Shown: one piece after another, positions 40,189 through 51,821 of the stretch
Numbering within the stretch: position 1 is the stretch's first letter
How the letters are laid out: each line of letters starts with the position of its first letter
Source of the DNA: Gentiana macrophylla
Lineage: Eukaryota > Streptophyta > Magnoliopsida > Gentianales > Gentianaceae
NCBI GenBank assembly: GCA_026214975.1
Contig: CM047808.1
Location: 3,400,073 to 3,464,072 of the forward strand
Length of the DNA stretch: 64,000 bases
Direction of reading: 5' to 3'
Position numbers and translations under genes: made by a program
The notes under the pieces: model-generated
What the model was told of the DNA's origin: nothing
Databases searched by the model: none
Seen by the model: the letters and a program-made list of their open reading frames with translations, nothing else

Positions 40189-41437
40189 ATGGTGACAACG
40201 AGGAGAGGTGTTCATAGGGCTGGAAGTTCAGGAACTAGACCAGAGACATGCAATACTACACCGGTTGTAGGAAGAGGCTTTGTGAGGCAGAATCCTTCGC
40301 CTCACCCGAGCTAATCACCACCCTCTCATACTGCGACCCCCACACCGCGATCTCATCAGGAGCAACCTCCACAATGAGATGTGGAAGTTCGGTTCAGTTT
40401 ACGATGGTAAGTGATATTCCAGCGGGTTTTGTACCACCACCAGTGACAGAAGTTTATCCTCCACCGCCACCCATAAGCCACCCTCCAACCACAGCTTACC
40501 CTCCATACCAGCAAACCTTCTACCCTCCACCTGCAAGTTCCCAACCTCAACCTGCTATCCCTCCATCACCACGGTTTGATCACCACCACGGCTTTGGATA
40601 CCCACCTTATGGACTACACCAGCCATACCACACTCCACCACATCATCCAAGATACCATTCTTATCAACAAGCACCGCCTGTGACTCAGCCACAACAACCT
40701 CAACAGCCATATCCACCACCTTATCCACCTCAAGAACCGCATGTACCCTATGGTTATCCACCCGTTTACCCTTCAGCTTATCCACCGGTTTACCCACCTG
40801 TTTATCCTCCGGTTAGGCACCGGCCGTGGATTGGTACACTAGGTTGAAAAGGACCCGCATGCAAGACTTTTATGGAAATATGGAACCACTCAAGGCTGAG
40901 ATGTGGTTGAGGAGCTTTGAAAAGGCATGTAGAAATGTGAATGTGCCTGAAGCAGGGGCTTTTTGTTGAATACGGCGGATAGTTGGTTTGATGCAATAGA
41001 GAGCAGCCGAGGTAAGATTACAGAATGGAAAGAATTCAAGGAACTTTTCTATAATGAGTATTATCCACCAGCAGTTCAAGCAAATCAAGAAAGTCTATTT
41101 TTGAGACATAGTCAAGGTCAACACACGTCCGTATCTCAATACACTAACCGTTTCAATGAGTTAGGAAGGTTCTATCCTGAAATAATGAAAGTTGAAGAGA
41201 AGAAAATGGCTCTTTATAAGAATGGATTATCTCGTGAGATACAATCCGGTATGATGGGAGCTACGCCAAGGAATATGGTGGAATTGTTGAACAAGGCCAT
41301 AGAAGTGGAGACTTTTAAGAACAGGCCTTCGGTGATAGTTGGTGCGAAGAGAACTTTTGGGATGAGTCAAGGAAGTAACCTCTCCACTAATCAAAAGTCT
41401 ATCATAAAGTTTAACGTAAAACTTCTGAGTTGAGAGC
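40189..41437 (+). pseudogene. Ty3/gypsy gag remnant
   Basis: Opens with a basic segment (MVTTRRGVHRAGSSGTRP at 40189) that meets stops near 40312. A Pro/Tyr-rich stretch (40430-40830) follows in another frame, and then a retrotransposon gag capsid core: MEPLKAEMWLRSFEKAC, then WKEFKELFYNEYYPPAV, RHSQGQHTSVSQYTNRFNEL and YKNGLSREIQSGMM. A stop and frame change near 40966 separate the last two parts. No protease, RT or integrase follows, so this is a truncated or gag-only dead copy. Confidence 0.8.
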
Positions 41438-41860
41438 AAAGGGAGAAGTCAAAGAGGCTTTCTCAAATTCGTGTCTCGTTGCTACTCCGTTTTCAGATTC
41501 AACTATAGCAGGAGCATCGTGAGAAGGCAAGGATCATTTTGATACTAAGATTTCCAGATTTTATCAAGGTATAAAAATAGCCCTAATCTTGGATTCATCA
41601 CGTTTTGATCATGTTTGGCTGAAGAAGGTTGTGTAATTCGTAGTTCTGAGTAGTTAGAAACCCTCATCCTAATTAGTTTGTGAATTGGTTGTGGATCAAG
41701 TAGGTTTTTGATGGAGTTTGAGAAGTGCCTGCAAAGTTTCTGAAGTTTTTCTTGGAATTTTGCTTGGATCAAGTAAGGAAATCTTCTCTATTGTGTTAGT
41801 TATGATTTGGTGAAGTTTTGGTTTTTATTTTGAGGTGTTTTGATGTTGAAATCATGTTTA

Positions 41861-43811
41861 TGTTAGGAAATCTACGCGGGAACGTAGCGGAATTCAAAAT
41901 TTTGATTTCCTTTTACCCAAGATCGACTTCGTTTAAGCAATAAACAAACGAGTAGTAGACGGTGGTTACCTTGGTTGATCTATAAGATCGACGCTTTGAC
42001 CGTCTAAGGAGAGTAGTTCTGCATAGAGCCGCCCAAGTGTTCGGCCTCTACCGCTAGTCCACACGAACAGCCCGCCGGAATCCCATCATGGATTGCTATT
42101 GGAAAACTCCGGTTGCTAGACCGGCCCTTTTCCCCTCTCTCCAACTCTCCATAGGATGCTCTCTATTTTACACAAGAACTATTAGTTCTTGGAATTGTGT
42201 TGTACAAAAGAGCTTGACACCCACCTCTTATTTATAATGGTTGGGGCGCCCCTACTAGGTGTGGAGGAGAAGAAAACCTTTTTCCAACAAAATAAGGAAA
42301 ATATATTTGATTGATTTATCTCATTTATTATAATATCTTATATCAAATATCTAGGATATTGCAATATCTTATATTGAATATTCCCAAGATATTGTCAATA
42401 TCTAATATTGACTATCTTTATTTTATTACCATAAATCAATTTATACATGTGTATATATCACAAATATATATTACACATACAAATCTATACATAAATACTT
42501 TGGACACAATCATGCACATGCATATTATATGCATCACACGCTGGGACAAAATTATATAAATATTAATATCTAATATTAATATATGGTAATACTATTAATT
42601 AAATTGCACAATCCAAGTGTATCACTTATACACATATGTGGCGCCACTTATCAATATAAGTGTATTTAATTAATCAACTTAATTAATATCTTGTATTTAA
42701 TTTATTCATAATAAATAAATACCACCATATTAATTTACCACTATAACCTTTATAGTATTTAAATAAATTCTTTCCTTATTTGGTTATCATCTATAACCAC
42801 ATTTTAATCCGACTAGATGTTCATATGTGTGTGACCCGATAGGCTTTCGAATATGTTGGCCGTGAGACACAAAGTGCAAATTACTTAAAATGCCCTTCAC
42901 GCTGACGATCACGGGATAGCGTCTAGCAACACACCGTGACCCCTAATCATCGGAAGAGTCAAATGCAATGACTACTACCTTTCATGTGAAACAGATTACC
43001 GTGTAACTTACAATCCTATCATTTGTAATAATATCCATACGGTCGTTAGTCGAAAGTGTCAAAACATCAACGACCGTATCTTATAACTGGATATCAAGCT
43101 CTCTCAAGTAACTCATTTACTCCCACTTTGCAAAGATTCACGAGAGTAAGACATTCCTTATAAGAAGGCCATTCCGGATATTCGATCCCAATCATAGGAT
43201 ACGCGATTCCCGGACGACCAATCATGTATACTCCGCGATGCTTCAATGATCATACCCAATCACTACCGCATGATCGCCCGTGGCTGGGAAACCTCAATAG
43301 TGTCAAAGCATGACAATCCACACCGTGATGCCATGAAGACTCCGGTCAAAAGGATAATTACACAACCGCCACATAGTGTGACACTTATCCGTGTAAGGGG
43401 TCGGCCTAACGACGCATTCTCTAATACACGCCCACGCATACCCAAGTGTCTCTACACTTCGATAGACGAGATCTATCCCCGCCTTAAAGACGAAGACATC
43501 TAATACGTGCTAGTCTGTTTTATACTATCAATGCCCTGTTTAATAGTACATCACCTAGAGACATTTAAGTATCAAACTTATTAAAGTGATTAGAGATCTC
43601 ATCAACCATAATCGCTCATCATGGTTTCTCTATCACAGTTTAATACTAAGGATGTTATCATATAACAATTCATAATTGGTTCTTTAAAAGAATGTATATA
43701 TGACAACATAAAAGCCATTTAATATATGTATAAACATAAAGAAATAGTAGAAATGATCCGACCCGGTCGGATCCGGTCCAACCCGATTGGGTTTAGGACA
43801 CTATTTCAACA
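41861..43811 (+). mobile_element. solo LTR, 1951 bp, with 5-bp target duplication
   Basis: Starts TGTTAGGAAATC and ends CTATTTCAACA, flanked on both sides by GTTTA (41856-41860 and 43812-43816). It has no internal coding region. The first ~430 bp match 36850-37310. The short open frames within it (for example 43246-43503) have no recognisable domain. It split an older sequence whose halves abut at 41860 and 43812. Confidence 0.88.
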
Positions 43812-45454
43812 GTTTAAACGTGATCATGCAATTTCTTGATGATATGAGATGTTAAAGTAAAGATTTTATGCTATTATGATGTTAGACTTGGTTGGTTTTG
43901 GGTAGAAATCGATAGAGTGCAGAAAAATGATTATAGTGCAGTCTGGTGCATTTTGGCGCGCCCCAACATGTTTGGCGCCTCCCCAAACCTGTTCCCGAGA
44001 GTTCTGTGAACTTTCTGGTGCATTTTGGCATGCCCCAAAGGCTTTGGCGCCCTCATACCAGAACAGAGAGTTTAGTGAAGTCTCTGAAGCAGTTTTGGCG
44101 GACGCCAAAGGTGTTGGCGCCCCCCAACACTGTCTAAGTGTTATTTTGTGTGTTTTAAGCTAGAAGATGAGTTCTAAATGTTACCCCTTGATATAATAAC
44201 ATTAAATGAACGTGAACAAGCCCTGATTAAGCTTCTGATGCGTTTAGTTCCGGCACCGAATGTACTCTTCCATAGAGTTGAAGTTCAGGACCGTCGGAAG
44301 GGTATGAATGGCTTGTGCTTTAATGAATTAGTATTCATCAATGTCTGTGTACATGTTTAGGGTGTTGCGTCTAGAGTCTAAGAGAGGGAGTAGAGTTGTT
44401 AAGTGATCTTTTACCTTGAAGACACTTAGGTGGCTAGTTAATGATTAATAATTTACATAAGTGTATAGTAAAAGACGAAACATCGTAACATTCTTGGTAA
44501 GGCACTTGTCTATATCGCGATGTGTGGGCGGTCAGATAAAGTGAATAACTCTACTGGCCTATAAACGGCTAAATGGTAGAGTGACTTCGCCGAACGTGTA
44601 TACTATCGGGTCTTAACCCGTGGCTATTGGTGTGATCCACTAATAGGTTGCAAACGATACCTCATGGTGGGTAGCACCATGCGTAGTGCCCTTGAATGCC
44701 GGTGTAACAAACTTGATTTATGCTAGAAACGTTTAGTCATAACATGTTGATGAGAATGAAGTGAACCCTAGAATTGAGTCGGTCAAATAAAGATAACTTA
44801 ACAACTATGTCTTTGTGAAATCTAGTTATTGCAATAGCTTCTGTTTCTTGCTTAGTACCTTTGTACTTACCTCAAATGCATGTTTGTTGTGTTTGGGGTT
44901 GAGAAGATGAACAGGTTGAATAGGAGTTTGACGAGGACTTTGAAGATGATCTTTGATGCTCTTGTCATGCTACGCTTTTATCATATTTCTTTTCTTACTA
45001 GACTATGTTGTTTCCCCCTCAAGTTTTTTGTTGTAATTTCATTTCAAGACATGTGGTATTTTATGACATTTTCTTGTAAGATATTTGTTGTATTTCTTTA
45101 CTTTCTTTAAACATCGTATGGTTGTAAGATTTGAAGTTCGTTGTTGTAAGATATCTTATCTATCTTTAGTATGGTTGAATTTCTATTCGTATCTTGTACA
45201 AAAAAAATATTCACCCGAGTCTTTTAGCTTCCGTACATGCGAAACTCGATACGACGTAGTAGAGGCTTACGTATAATATAGAATTTATTTTATATTATAC
45301 GTGCCGGACGTTCTATTTCCGGGTAAGGACTCGGTATCCGGGAACGGGGCGTTACAGATCATCCATATGGTTATCAGTGGGAAGTGTGATACTCACAATA
45401 GCCTGTGCTTCGTGAGGGAAGAACGAACTCTTCACTAACTGCTGGTTCCATGTT
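43812..45454. other. older LTR-retroelement-like sequence with GGCGCC words
   Basis: Continues the sequence interrupted by the solo LTR. 43950-44125 has repeated TTTTGGCGC...GCCCCAA words. The block ends near 45357 in GGAACGGGGCGTTACA, a typical gypsy LTR end. Together with 41440-41860 it may be the remains of one gypsy LTR, but I did not find a second copy. Confidence 0.45.
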
Positions 45455-45462
45455 CTCGTCGG

Positions 45463-45640
45463 CAATGACGGAGCCAGGAATTTATGTTTGGTGGGCTAGT
45501 GGACTATGTATGTATTGTCAGGAGGGATGTATTAAGATAACTGATTGTGTTGGACCGAATTATATAGGGTTTTAAGTGTACCAAAAATAACAGTCGGGTG
45601 GGCTTAACCACCCTAAGCCTACTATTTGGCTCCGTCTGTG
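45463..45640. mobile_element. hAT-type MITE, 178 bp, 8-bp target duplication
   Basis: Ends CAATGACGGAGCCAGG and (inverse) CACAGACGGAGCCAAA, flanked by perfect CTCGTCGG duplications (45455-45462, 45641-45648). 8-bp duplications and CA..TG ends are hAT features. Confidence 0.85.
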
Positions 45641-46012
45641 CTCGTCGGCGCATGAATAATTTGGATGTGGAATCGTTGGAGCTTTCTGCAATTAATCGAT
45701 CAGGCCTTAGTCTTAGCGGCATCTAAGGGGGTTTCTCGGATTGTTTTAGAGACCGATTCTTTGACGTGCATTTAGCCTCTGTAGGAGGCCAAAGATGATC
45801 TATCTTCATTGGGATGCTTGTTTTCGGATTGTTCGAGTTTTGCTAGGGCATTCCATGAGTGCACCTTTCGCTTTAATTGTTAGGAGGTCCGGCAATAAGC
45901 ATGCCCATTGTCTTGGCCGTGAGGCCTGTTTGCAGTGAAGTTTAGTTAGTTGGGAAGTGTTTTCACCACAGGATATCGTGAATGCGTGACGTTTCCTTAA
46001 AAAAAAAAAAAG
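45641..46012 (+). pseudogene. LINE-associated RNase H tail with poly-A
   Basis: In one frame ASKGVSRIVLETDSLTCI ends at a TAG near 45774. DDLSSLGCLFSDCSSFARAF continues after it, and a frame change leads to RRSGNKHAHCLGREA. These are the standard RNase H (RVT_3) blocks: ETDS, SxLG and GNK.AH.L.REA. An A12 run at about 46000-46011 looks like the LINE tail. The hAT MITE at 45463-45640 sits directly upstream, within the same older copy. Confidence 0.75.
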
Positions 46013-46816
46013 ATATAAACATAGAATTTTTTTTTTTACAGTAGTCTAGCCGACCCCATTTCTCCCCCACCCAAAAACTACACACTAGAAACCTCCTTAA
46101 GTAACCTTAAAACACTACCCTCTCAATCAAACCCTCAACCCTTTTAATGTCAAAAAGACGTATTTAGATCAATTAATTTTTGATTTTTGATTTTTTCTTA
46201 AAATAAAGTGAGGTTGAACTATTAATTGAATATAGGCTCTATTATTATTTGACTCGATATAGGCTTTATTATGAATAATGATATTTTGATAATAGAAATA
46301 TGCAAACATGACGATGATTTTTTTTATTTTTATTATTAAAAACAATCATCTATTGCACTACAATTCTATATTCTTTCCCTATTTAAATATAAAAAAAGAA
46401 TACATCTTTTTATCTAAACATAAAAAAATCGTAATTTTTTCATCATATTTTTTTCGTCATCTTTAATTTGACATCACTATGATATTTTTTCGACGTCATT
46501 TCATTTATTCCCGCTTGAATATATGTGTATGTGTCTGTGTGTGAGAGGGTACATATATATCTCTATGAATATTCGCAAACTTACCCAAGTTTTTGTCACA
46601 ACATGTTGTCTTGCCCTTTGTTTTTTTATTTTTTTTTTATGGTGATTTGATTTCGATTTTGATCGGTTAACCGTGAACTCCTGCTGCCTAATAAAATATT
46701 AATTATTCTCAATTAAAAGTCTAATGGAATATTATTGTAAATATACTCGATTACAAACCGACGAGAGGAGGGTTGATCGAGACCAGATGTTAAACTTACT
46801 AATTTATTTGATTCTC
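46013..46816. other. AT-rich upstream region of peptide gene 2
   Basis: Long A/T runs and no coding signal. A TATA-like word (TATAAATTA, 46817-46825) stands about 110 bases before the start of peptide gene 2. Confidence 0.4.
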
Positions 46817-46825
46817 TATAAATTA
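46817..46825 (+). promoter_or_regulatory. TATA box of peptide gene 2
   Basis: TATAAATTA, 110 bases upstream of the ATG at 46935. Confidence 0.45.
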
Positions 46826-46934
46826 AGAGAAAACTCAGAGATGAAAAATGTATAAAATTCCTGGTGATAATTAGTCTCAAATTAGCTAATTAATTTACTC
46901 AGCAAAGTTACACACAGCCATTAATATTATCAAT

Positions 46935-49525
46935 ATGTCGAAGGCTGCTTCCATCCTCTTGCTTCTGCTCATCATATCGGGTATTTTTTTTTTTCCTTTC
47001 TCCTTCATGATTTTAATAAATTAAGTTTCATACAAAAATATAGATTTTTTACTTCGGTACCATTCTTGTTTAGGGAAATTATGTATCATTTTTTTTAAAC
47101 AAGCAGCAATTTTATTAAAGGATTTATATATCATTTATAAACATGTTATATATTGTACGTGAACGTCATATGTGATTTTATTGAAGTGTTTAAAATGTTA
47201 ATTATTTACCTTTCAATTAGCTTAAGCTTTTAGAGGAGATGGTAATTCGACATGGTATCAGAGCGGGTGGTCATGAGATCAAACTTCCAACATTGTTTAC
47301 CCATTTATAATGTGCAAGTGTTGAGTCTCTTTGGTGACCTTATATCCCCGTTATACGCCTTTGTGCCATGTTCGCTCCCCACACTTGAGGGGACGCATTG
47401 AAGTGTATGTTGTGCCTCTTTGGTGGCCTTATATGTCCTTTATGCGCCTTTGTGCCATGTTGGCTCCCCACACTTGAGGGAACGTGTTGAAGTGTTTAAG
47501 TTGTTAATTATATACTTCTTCAACATTTTGTGTCAGGTTGGCTTAGGTTTGTCATAGCCCACACTTGAAAAGACGTATTGAAGTGTTTAAGATATCCTTT
47601 ATATGTCTTTGTGCCATTATGACTCATGCTTGTAATTAATAGACCCACATTTGGGAGAGATGGTAATTCGACACGTTTACATATACATATATACTTACAT
47701 TTAGATTGATATCCACAGTCGCCGGCCTTTAAGAATTTCCGCTTGTTTAGTGAGAAACTAGTACTACTTCACGATTTTGCGCTCATAGTCCAATGTTTTT
47801 TGTCGACACTCCCCGTCAGTCTATTTTTTTATATATTGGAGAAATTCAAACTTTACACTTTTTCCTCAAAATTAATTGAAAAATACACACCCAATTTCAA
47901 AATCGGCCCCTATCACCTGTCGAAAATTGGGCGCCAGCGCCCAACTTACGCCTTCCAACCGCCAACCCTTTTTTTTTCACCACCCAGATGATCAAGTGAT
48001 TCTCCACAAGAATCATCCTCCACAAAATCGACTATTTGACAATGTGTACCAGTGTATGTGTGTGTGTCTCCATGGATATTCAAATCTTGGAGTGAATCTC
48101 ATCTTCTGCAATACGTAAATAGTATCAGAATGATTTCTTCCTATTGTCGCAGATGACTGTTTGTGGGAACTTTTAATTTGGTTTTGTGTGCTAACTAGGT
48201 ATGAGTCTCTTCAAACAAATTCATATAATCCAATAGATAGATGTGGTCTTAGTGATTGTTCATAAAGGCCATCATGGAAGCAAGTTCTTGTGCAATAACC
48301 AATATTTTCGAAAGAAAAAAAGTTGGACGCCGACGCCCAACTTTGGGATGCTGGAAGGCGTATGTTGGGCGCCGGCGCCCAACCTAGGGCGGCTGGAAGG
48401 CATAGGTTGGCGATATAATTTTCGTCCACTTAAGACGGTGGATATGGGCCGATTTTTAAATTGGGTGTGTATTTTTCGGATAATTTTGGGGAAAATGTGC
48501 AAAATATGAATTTCCTCTTTTATATTCCTTGTCCAAAGTGTTACTTGTTGAAAATCTAACGTTGAAGATACTATATGATCCCCATATAAAACTTGCCACA
48601 TGAATAAAATGGTGTGAAAAGGGTAACACAAATTAAATAAATGGTGGGTAAAACTGTTAAGACAAAATATAAATGATAGAAACGCGAAATCGTGAAAGAA
48701 AATGGATAAAAATTGTCTTTATGCTTGTTAAAATATTTAAAATGTTAATTATCTACCTCCCCATAAACTTAAGTTTTTAGAAACGATGGTAGTTCAACAT
48801 GATATTAGAGTATGAGGTCCTGAGTTCAATCCTGCTACAAACAGTAAAACAAAAAAAAATTGATCAAGTGTTGGGCCTCTATTCCCACACTTGAGGGAGC
48901 GTGTTAAAGTGTTAATTATCTACCCCTATGTTAATTATCTACATTCCCATAAGTTTAAGTTTTTGGGAGAGATGCTAGTTCAACACTGCTTTAGTATTCA
49001 TAGGTCGTTTCGCATAGTGCTTTATTATTCAGAGGGCGTTTCATATAGGGGCGGATGCACATGAGAGGGAGGGGTGGCATCTACGGTCCAATCCGACACA
49101 TTTTAAACAAACAATATAGAATATATTAAAGACTACTATCAAAAGAAACTTGACACCTGACAAGTCGAACTTTAAAAAATATATTTATAGACGAGAGCTT
49201 CTAGTGCAAAAATGAAACGTTGATGGTAAAAGTGAAAATTTTATGAAAAAAAGGGGTAAACGAGTTTTTATCCCACAGTGTTACGTACTGGTATTATATA
49301 TCATGAATATAATTTCAACTTAACTTTTAATTCATCAATTATATGTATATATATATTCTATAAATCTTTTCAGGTGCCATTGATGCAACCAGAACCTTGC
49401 CAAGTACTATTGTTGAGAAGAGAGAAATGGTGTGTGGTTTTGAGGTTGACTGTGACGACGATGAAAAACGTTGCAAAAATGAAGAGCTTTGCCAATGCGA
49501 TTTCTTCACTGGTCCGTTCTCATGA
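46935..49525 (+). CDS. secreted knottin-like cysteine-rich peptide 2, sixth Cys missing
   Basis: Exon 1 is 46935-46980 (MSKAASILLLLLIIS plus one base, phase 1, then GTATTT). Exon 2 is 49374-49525 after a TTTTCAG acceptor. The protein is 65 aa: signal peptide 1-15, spacer to about 35, then Cys at 36, 42, 49, 55 and 57 (spacing 5-6-5-1) in an acidic module (CDDDEKRC). The frame stops after TGPFS, before the sixth Cys that the other family members have. Either the knot is lost, the peptide works with five Cys, or a nearby mutation truncated it. The 2.4-kb intron is filled with transposon material. The layout (signal exon, phase-1 intron) equals that of genes 1 and 3. Function unknown. Confidence 0.6.
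47180..47690. repeat. LTR-like repeat with a tRNA-Met primer-site word in the gene 2 intron
   Basis: Contains TGGTATCAGAGC (47254-47265), complementary to initiator tRNA-Met as in many plant retroelements, followed by tandem ~110-bp units with CTTTGTGCCATGTT and CCCCACACTTGAGG. A diverged copy lies at about 48720-48990. Confidence 0.6.
47839..48518. mobile_element. ~680-bp foldback element with ~80-bp inverted ends in the gene 2 intron
   Basis: The left arm starts GGAGAAATTCAAACTTTACA and runs through AAAAATACACACCCAATTTC and AAATCGGCCCCTATCACC. The right arm is the inverse, ending at about 48518, with the same words. Inside lie three palindromes of the form TTGGGCGCCxGCGCCCAA (about 47928, 48325, 48366). 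Direct flanks are T/A-rich and the target duplication is unclear. Superfamily undecided (Mutator-like is possible). Confidence 0.75.
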
Positions 49526-51189
49526 CCGATCGGTTCTTTTCCTAGATATGGAAATGACACTTTTGTCCTTCTCCATCTTGTTGCCGCGCGCGTGACTTTC
49601 TTCAACAAAACATGAATTTATGTAAAAGAATAAGTGGCTGATGTTACTCTATCGTAGTATTTCAAAGTGAAAGTTCTTCCACACTTTTGTGTTTTGTTTT
49701 TCCCTCCTTCTGGAAAATGATGAATGCAACACCCTTGTATTAGTTTAGTAATGAATGAATAAATCTTTCGGGTTTCCTATTGGAAAAATGATTGAAGAAT
49801 TATTTATTAAGATAAAAGGATGAATACGATCGACTTACTAACTTGGATTAATCGTTTTACGCCAAACGCGAACGATGAGCCTAAGTAGTTACTGGATACA
49901 TTATGGCTCAAGTATCTCGGCTATATAAAACTGGAGTTCTGAGGCGTTACAAATAGTATCAAAACCGATTATCACATACTAAGAAGTGTCAAGCCATGAG
50001 AGATGAGCGATGGGCGTTACAGAGATGATTGCCACATACTAAGTGTCATATTGTGGGAGACGATAGTAACATCTGGTAGCGTTCAGGCGAGAACGTGAGA
50101 GAACAAATACGTGGATAAATATATGGCCGAGACATAATGAACTTAGTAACTAGGGTTAACCTAGTAGTTACAGAATTCACGGCTCGAGTAACGCCGCTAG
50201 ACCTGCATATTGTGGCGTGACATAACATGTGCAGTGTGTGACTAATGAACTTGCTAATTTGGGTTAACCAAGTAGTTAATGGATTCAGTATTGTTCAAGT
50301 ATATAAAACCGCTATATATTTATACATGAGTTCGGGTGTGTTACACGACCTGTACAATGTGTGATATCAAGGGCTTTAGTTGATATATCCGTCAACTGCA
50401 CCTCACTACCCCTGCACCATTCTATACACCACACCATACTTAAACCCAAATTTACCTTTACACCACACTGATTTTTCTACAATTTTTATTCTCAAGTTAC
50501 ACCACTGTTTCTATCTTTAAACCACAATTTTATACTATTTCCATATCAATTTTTTAATTACAAATTGGTCCCTTAATTTTATGTACCTTACATCCCTCAC
50601 CCCACCCTACACACCCCACAATTTACTTCTAACAAATATCTTCCTCTTCTACATACATCATCTTCACAAACCCTAAAACTTATTCATCCTACATCATCAT
50701 ATTCATCGTCGTCACAGGCAATTAATCTTCTTTATCTTTAATCACCGTCTTCATCTTTCTTAAACCCTTGATCATTTTCATCCAATAGTCTCTTTAAACC
50801 CCTCGTCATCTTGAAACGCTATCACCATCTTCGTCATCTGTATCATCTTGATCATATTATTTTCTCCATAATCATCCTCATCATCATTTACATCAAACCC
50901 CACCAAACCATACGACAAAAAAGGAAGCTTGTTTGGAGGTTGTAAACTAAGATTTGAATGAATCAAGCACTGGAATAAAAACCATCATCGGAGAAAGTGG
51001 AGATTCAAACAAATTGAATGAGAAGGTGCATTTCAAATCAATGTAATTTTGTGTATTGTTTTTATTGTAATATACATGCAAAATGCTTTAATATATATAA
51101 AATTAGTGTATTACACATTTATTTAGGGTTTAAACTTTGAATGCTGCAAAATTTCAAGTTCTTACATCCACCATGATGGCCAAATTATA
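49526..51189. other. downstream of peptide gene 2, no gene seen
   Basis: Gene 2 3' UTR with an AATGAATAAA word near 49751. Then 49800-50380 repeats words such as TTGGATTAATCG / GGGTTAACC with GTTACTGGATAC, suggesting an old repeat. The rest is CA/TC-rich leader-like DNA without an open frame. Confidence 0.4.
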
Positions 51190-51790
51190 GTAAACCAACT
51201 TTAACCGACAGAGTACCGGGTCGGTTGTACTACAACGGCGAGCAAGATCGTATCCCATGAGGAATCAGTCAAGTACCACAATCACGGTCGTATTTAGTTT
51301 AGGCTCACAAATATTGAGAAATGTAATTATAACTAGAGAAAGAAATAAAAATTATAACTTTAAAATATATGATAAACTGAATAGCTAAACTATGATCAAG
51401 AACACTTCTCTTAACACCTTTACCGAACCACTAAGGATGAGCCCTAACCTACCAACCAACCAGTAGCTTCTAACGAATGTGTTGTGGGTGCAATCTCCTA
51501 AACTAGTCTCTAGGCGCTAATACCACAACCTAGTTACCATATATTCGGTTCAACAGTCCCCTTTATGGGATTTAATTGACCTAATATGATTAAAACTGTG
51601 AGACGCACCGCATCCATCGAGTTCACGGCTTTAACTAGAACAAACCTTACCAAGGAACAGACTGCGAAAAACTTGACTAGTTCGTGAATGGCATTCAATT
51701 CCTAAAACCCTAGTTCGCACACTCCCTCACAAAATACATTTATAAATATTGTGTGTGGAATCATGAATTAGGTGATCAAATTAATTCAAG
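51190..51790. repeat. second copy of the ACCGGGTCG-type repeat
   Basis: TTAACCGACAGAGTACCGGG, then TCGTATCCCATGAGGAATC, AAGTACCACA, GTCTCTAGGCGCTAAT and ACATTTATAAATATTGTGTG match the order of words at 28740-29205. Confidence 0.6.
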
Positions 51791-51821
51791 TATTAAGATC
51801 AAAATTTAGGACAGAACAATC

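Noticed and set aside
40356..40797. - strand frames rich in V/D or W/R
   Set aside because: Antisense of the Pro/Tyr-rich gypsy gag segment.
43246..43503. 85-codon frame in the solo LTR
   Set aside because: No domain, lies wholly in a TG..CA LTR with target duplication.
47254..47265. TGGTATCAGAGC as primer site of an intact LTR element
   Set aside because: No LTR pair or coding region flanks it; kept only as a repeat fragment.
49278..49595. 105-codon frame overlapping exon 2 of peptide gene 2
   Set aside because: Different frame from the in-phase signal-peptide join; lacks the Cys module.
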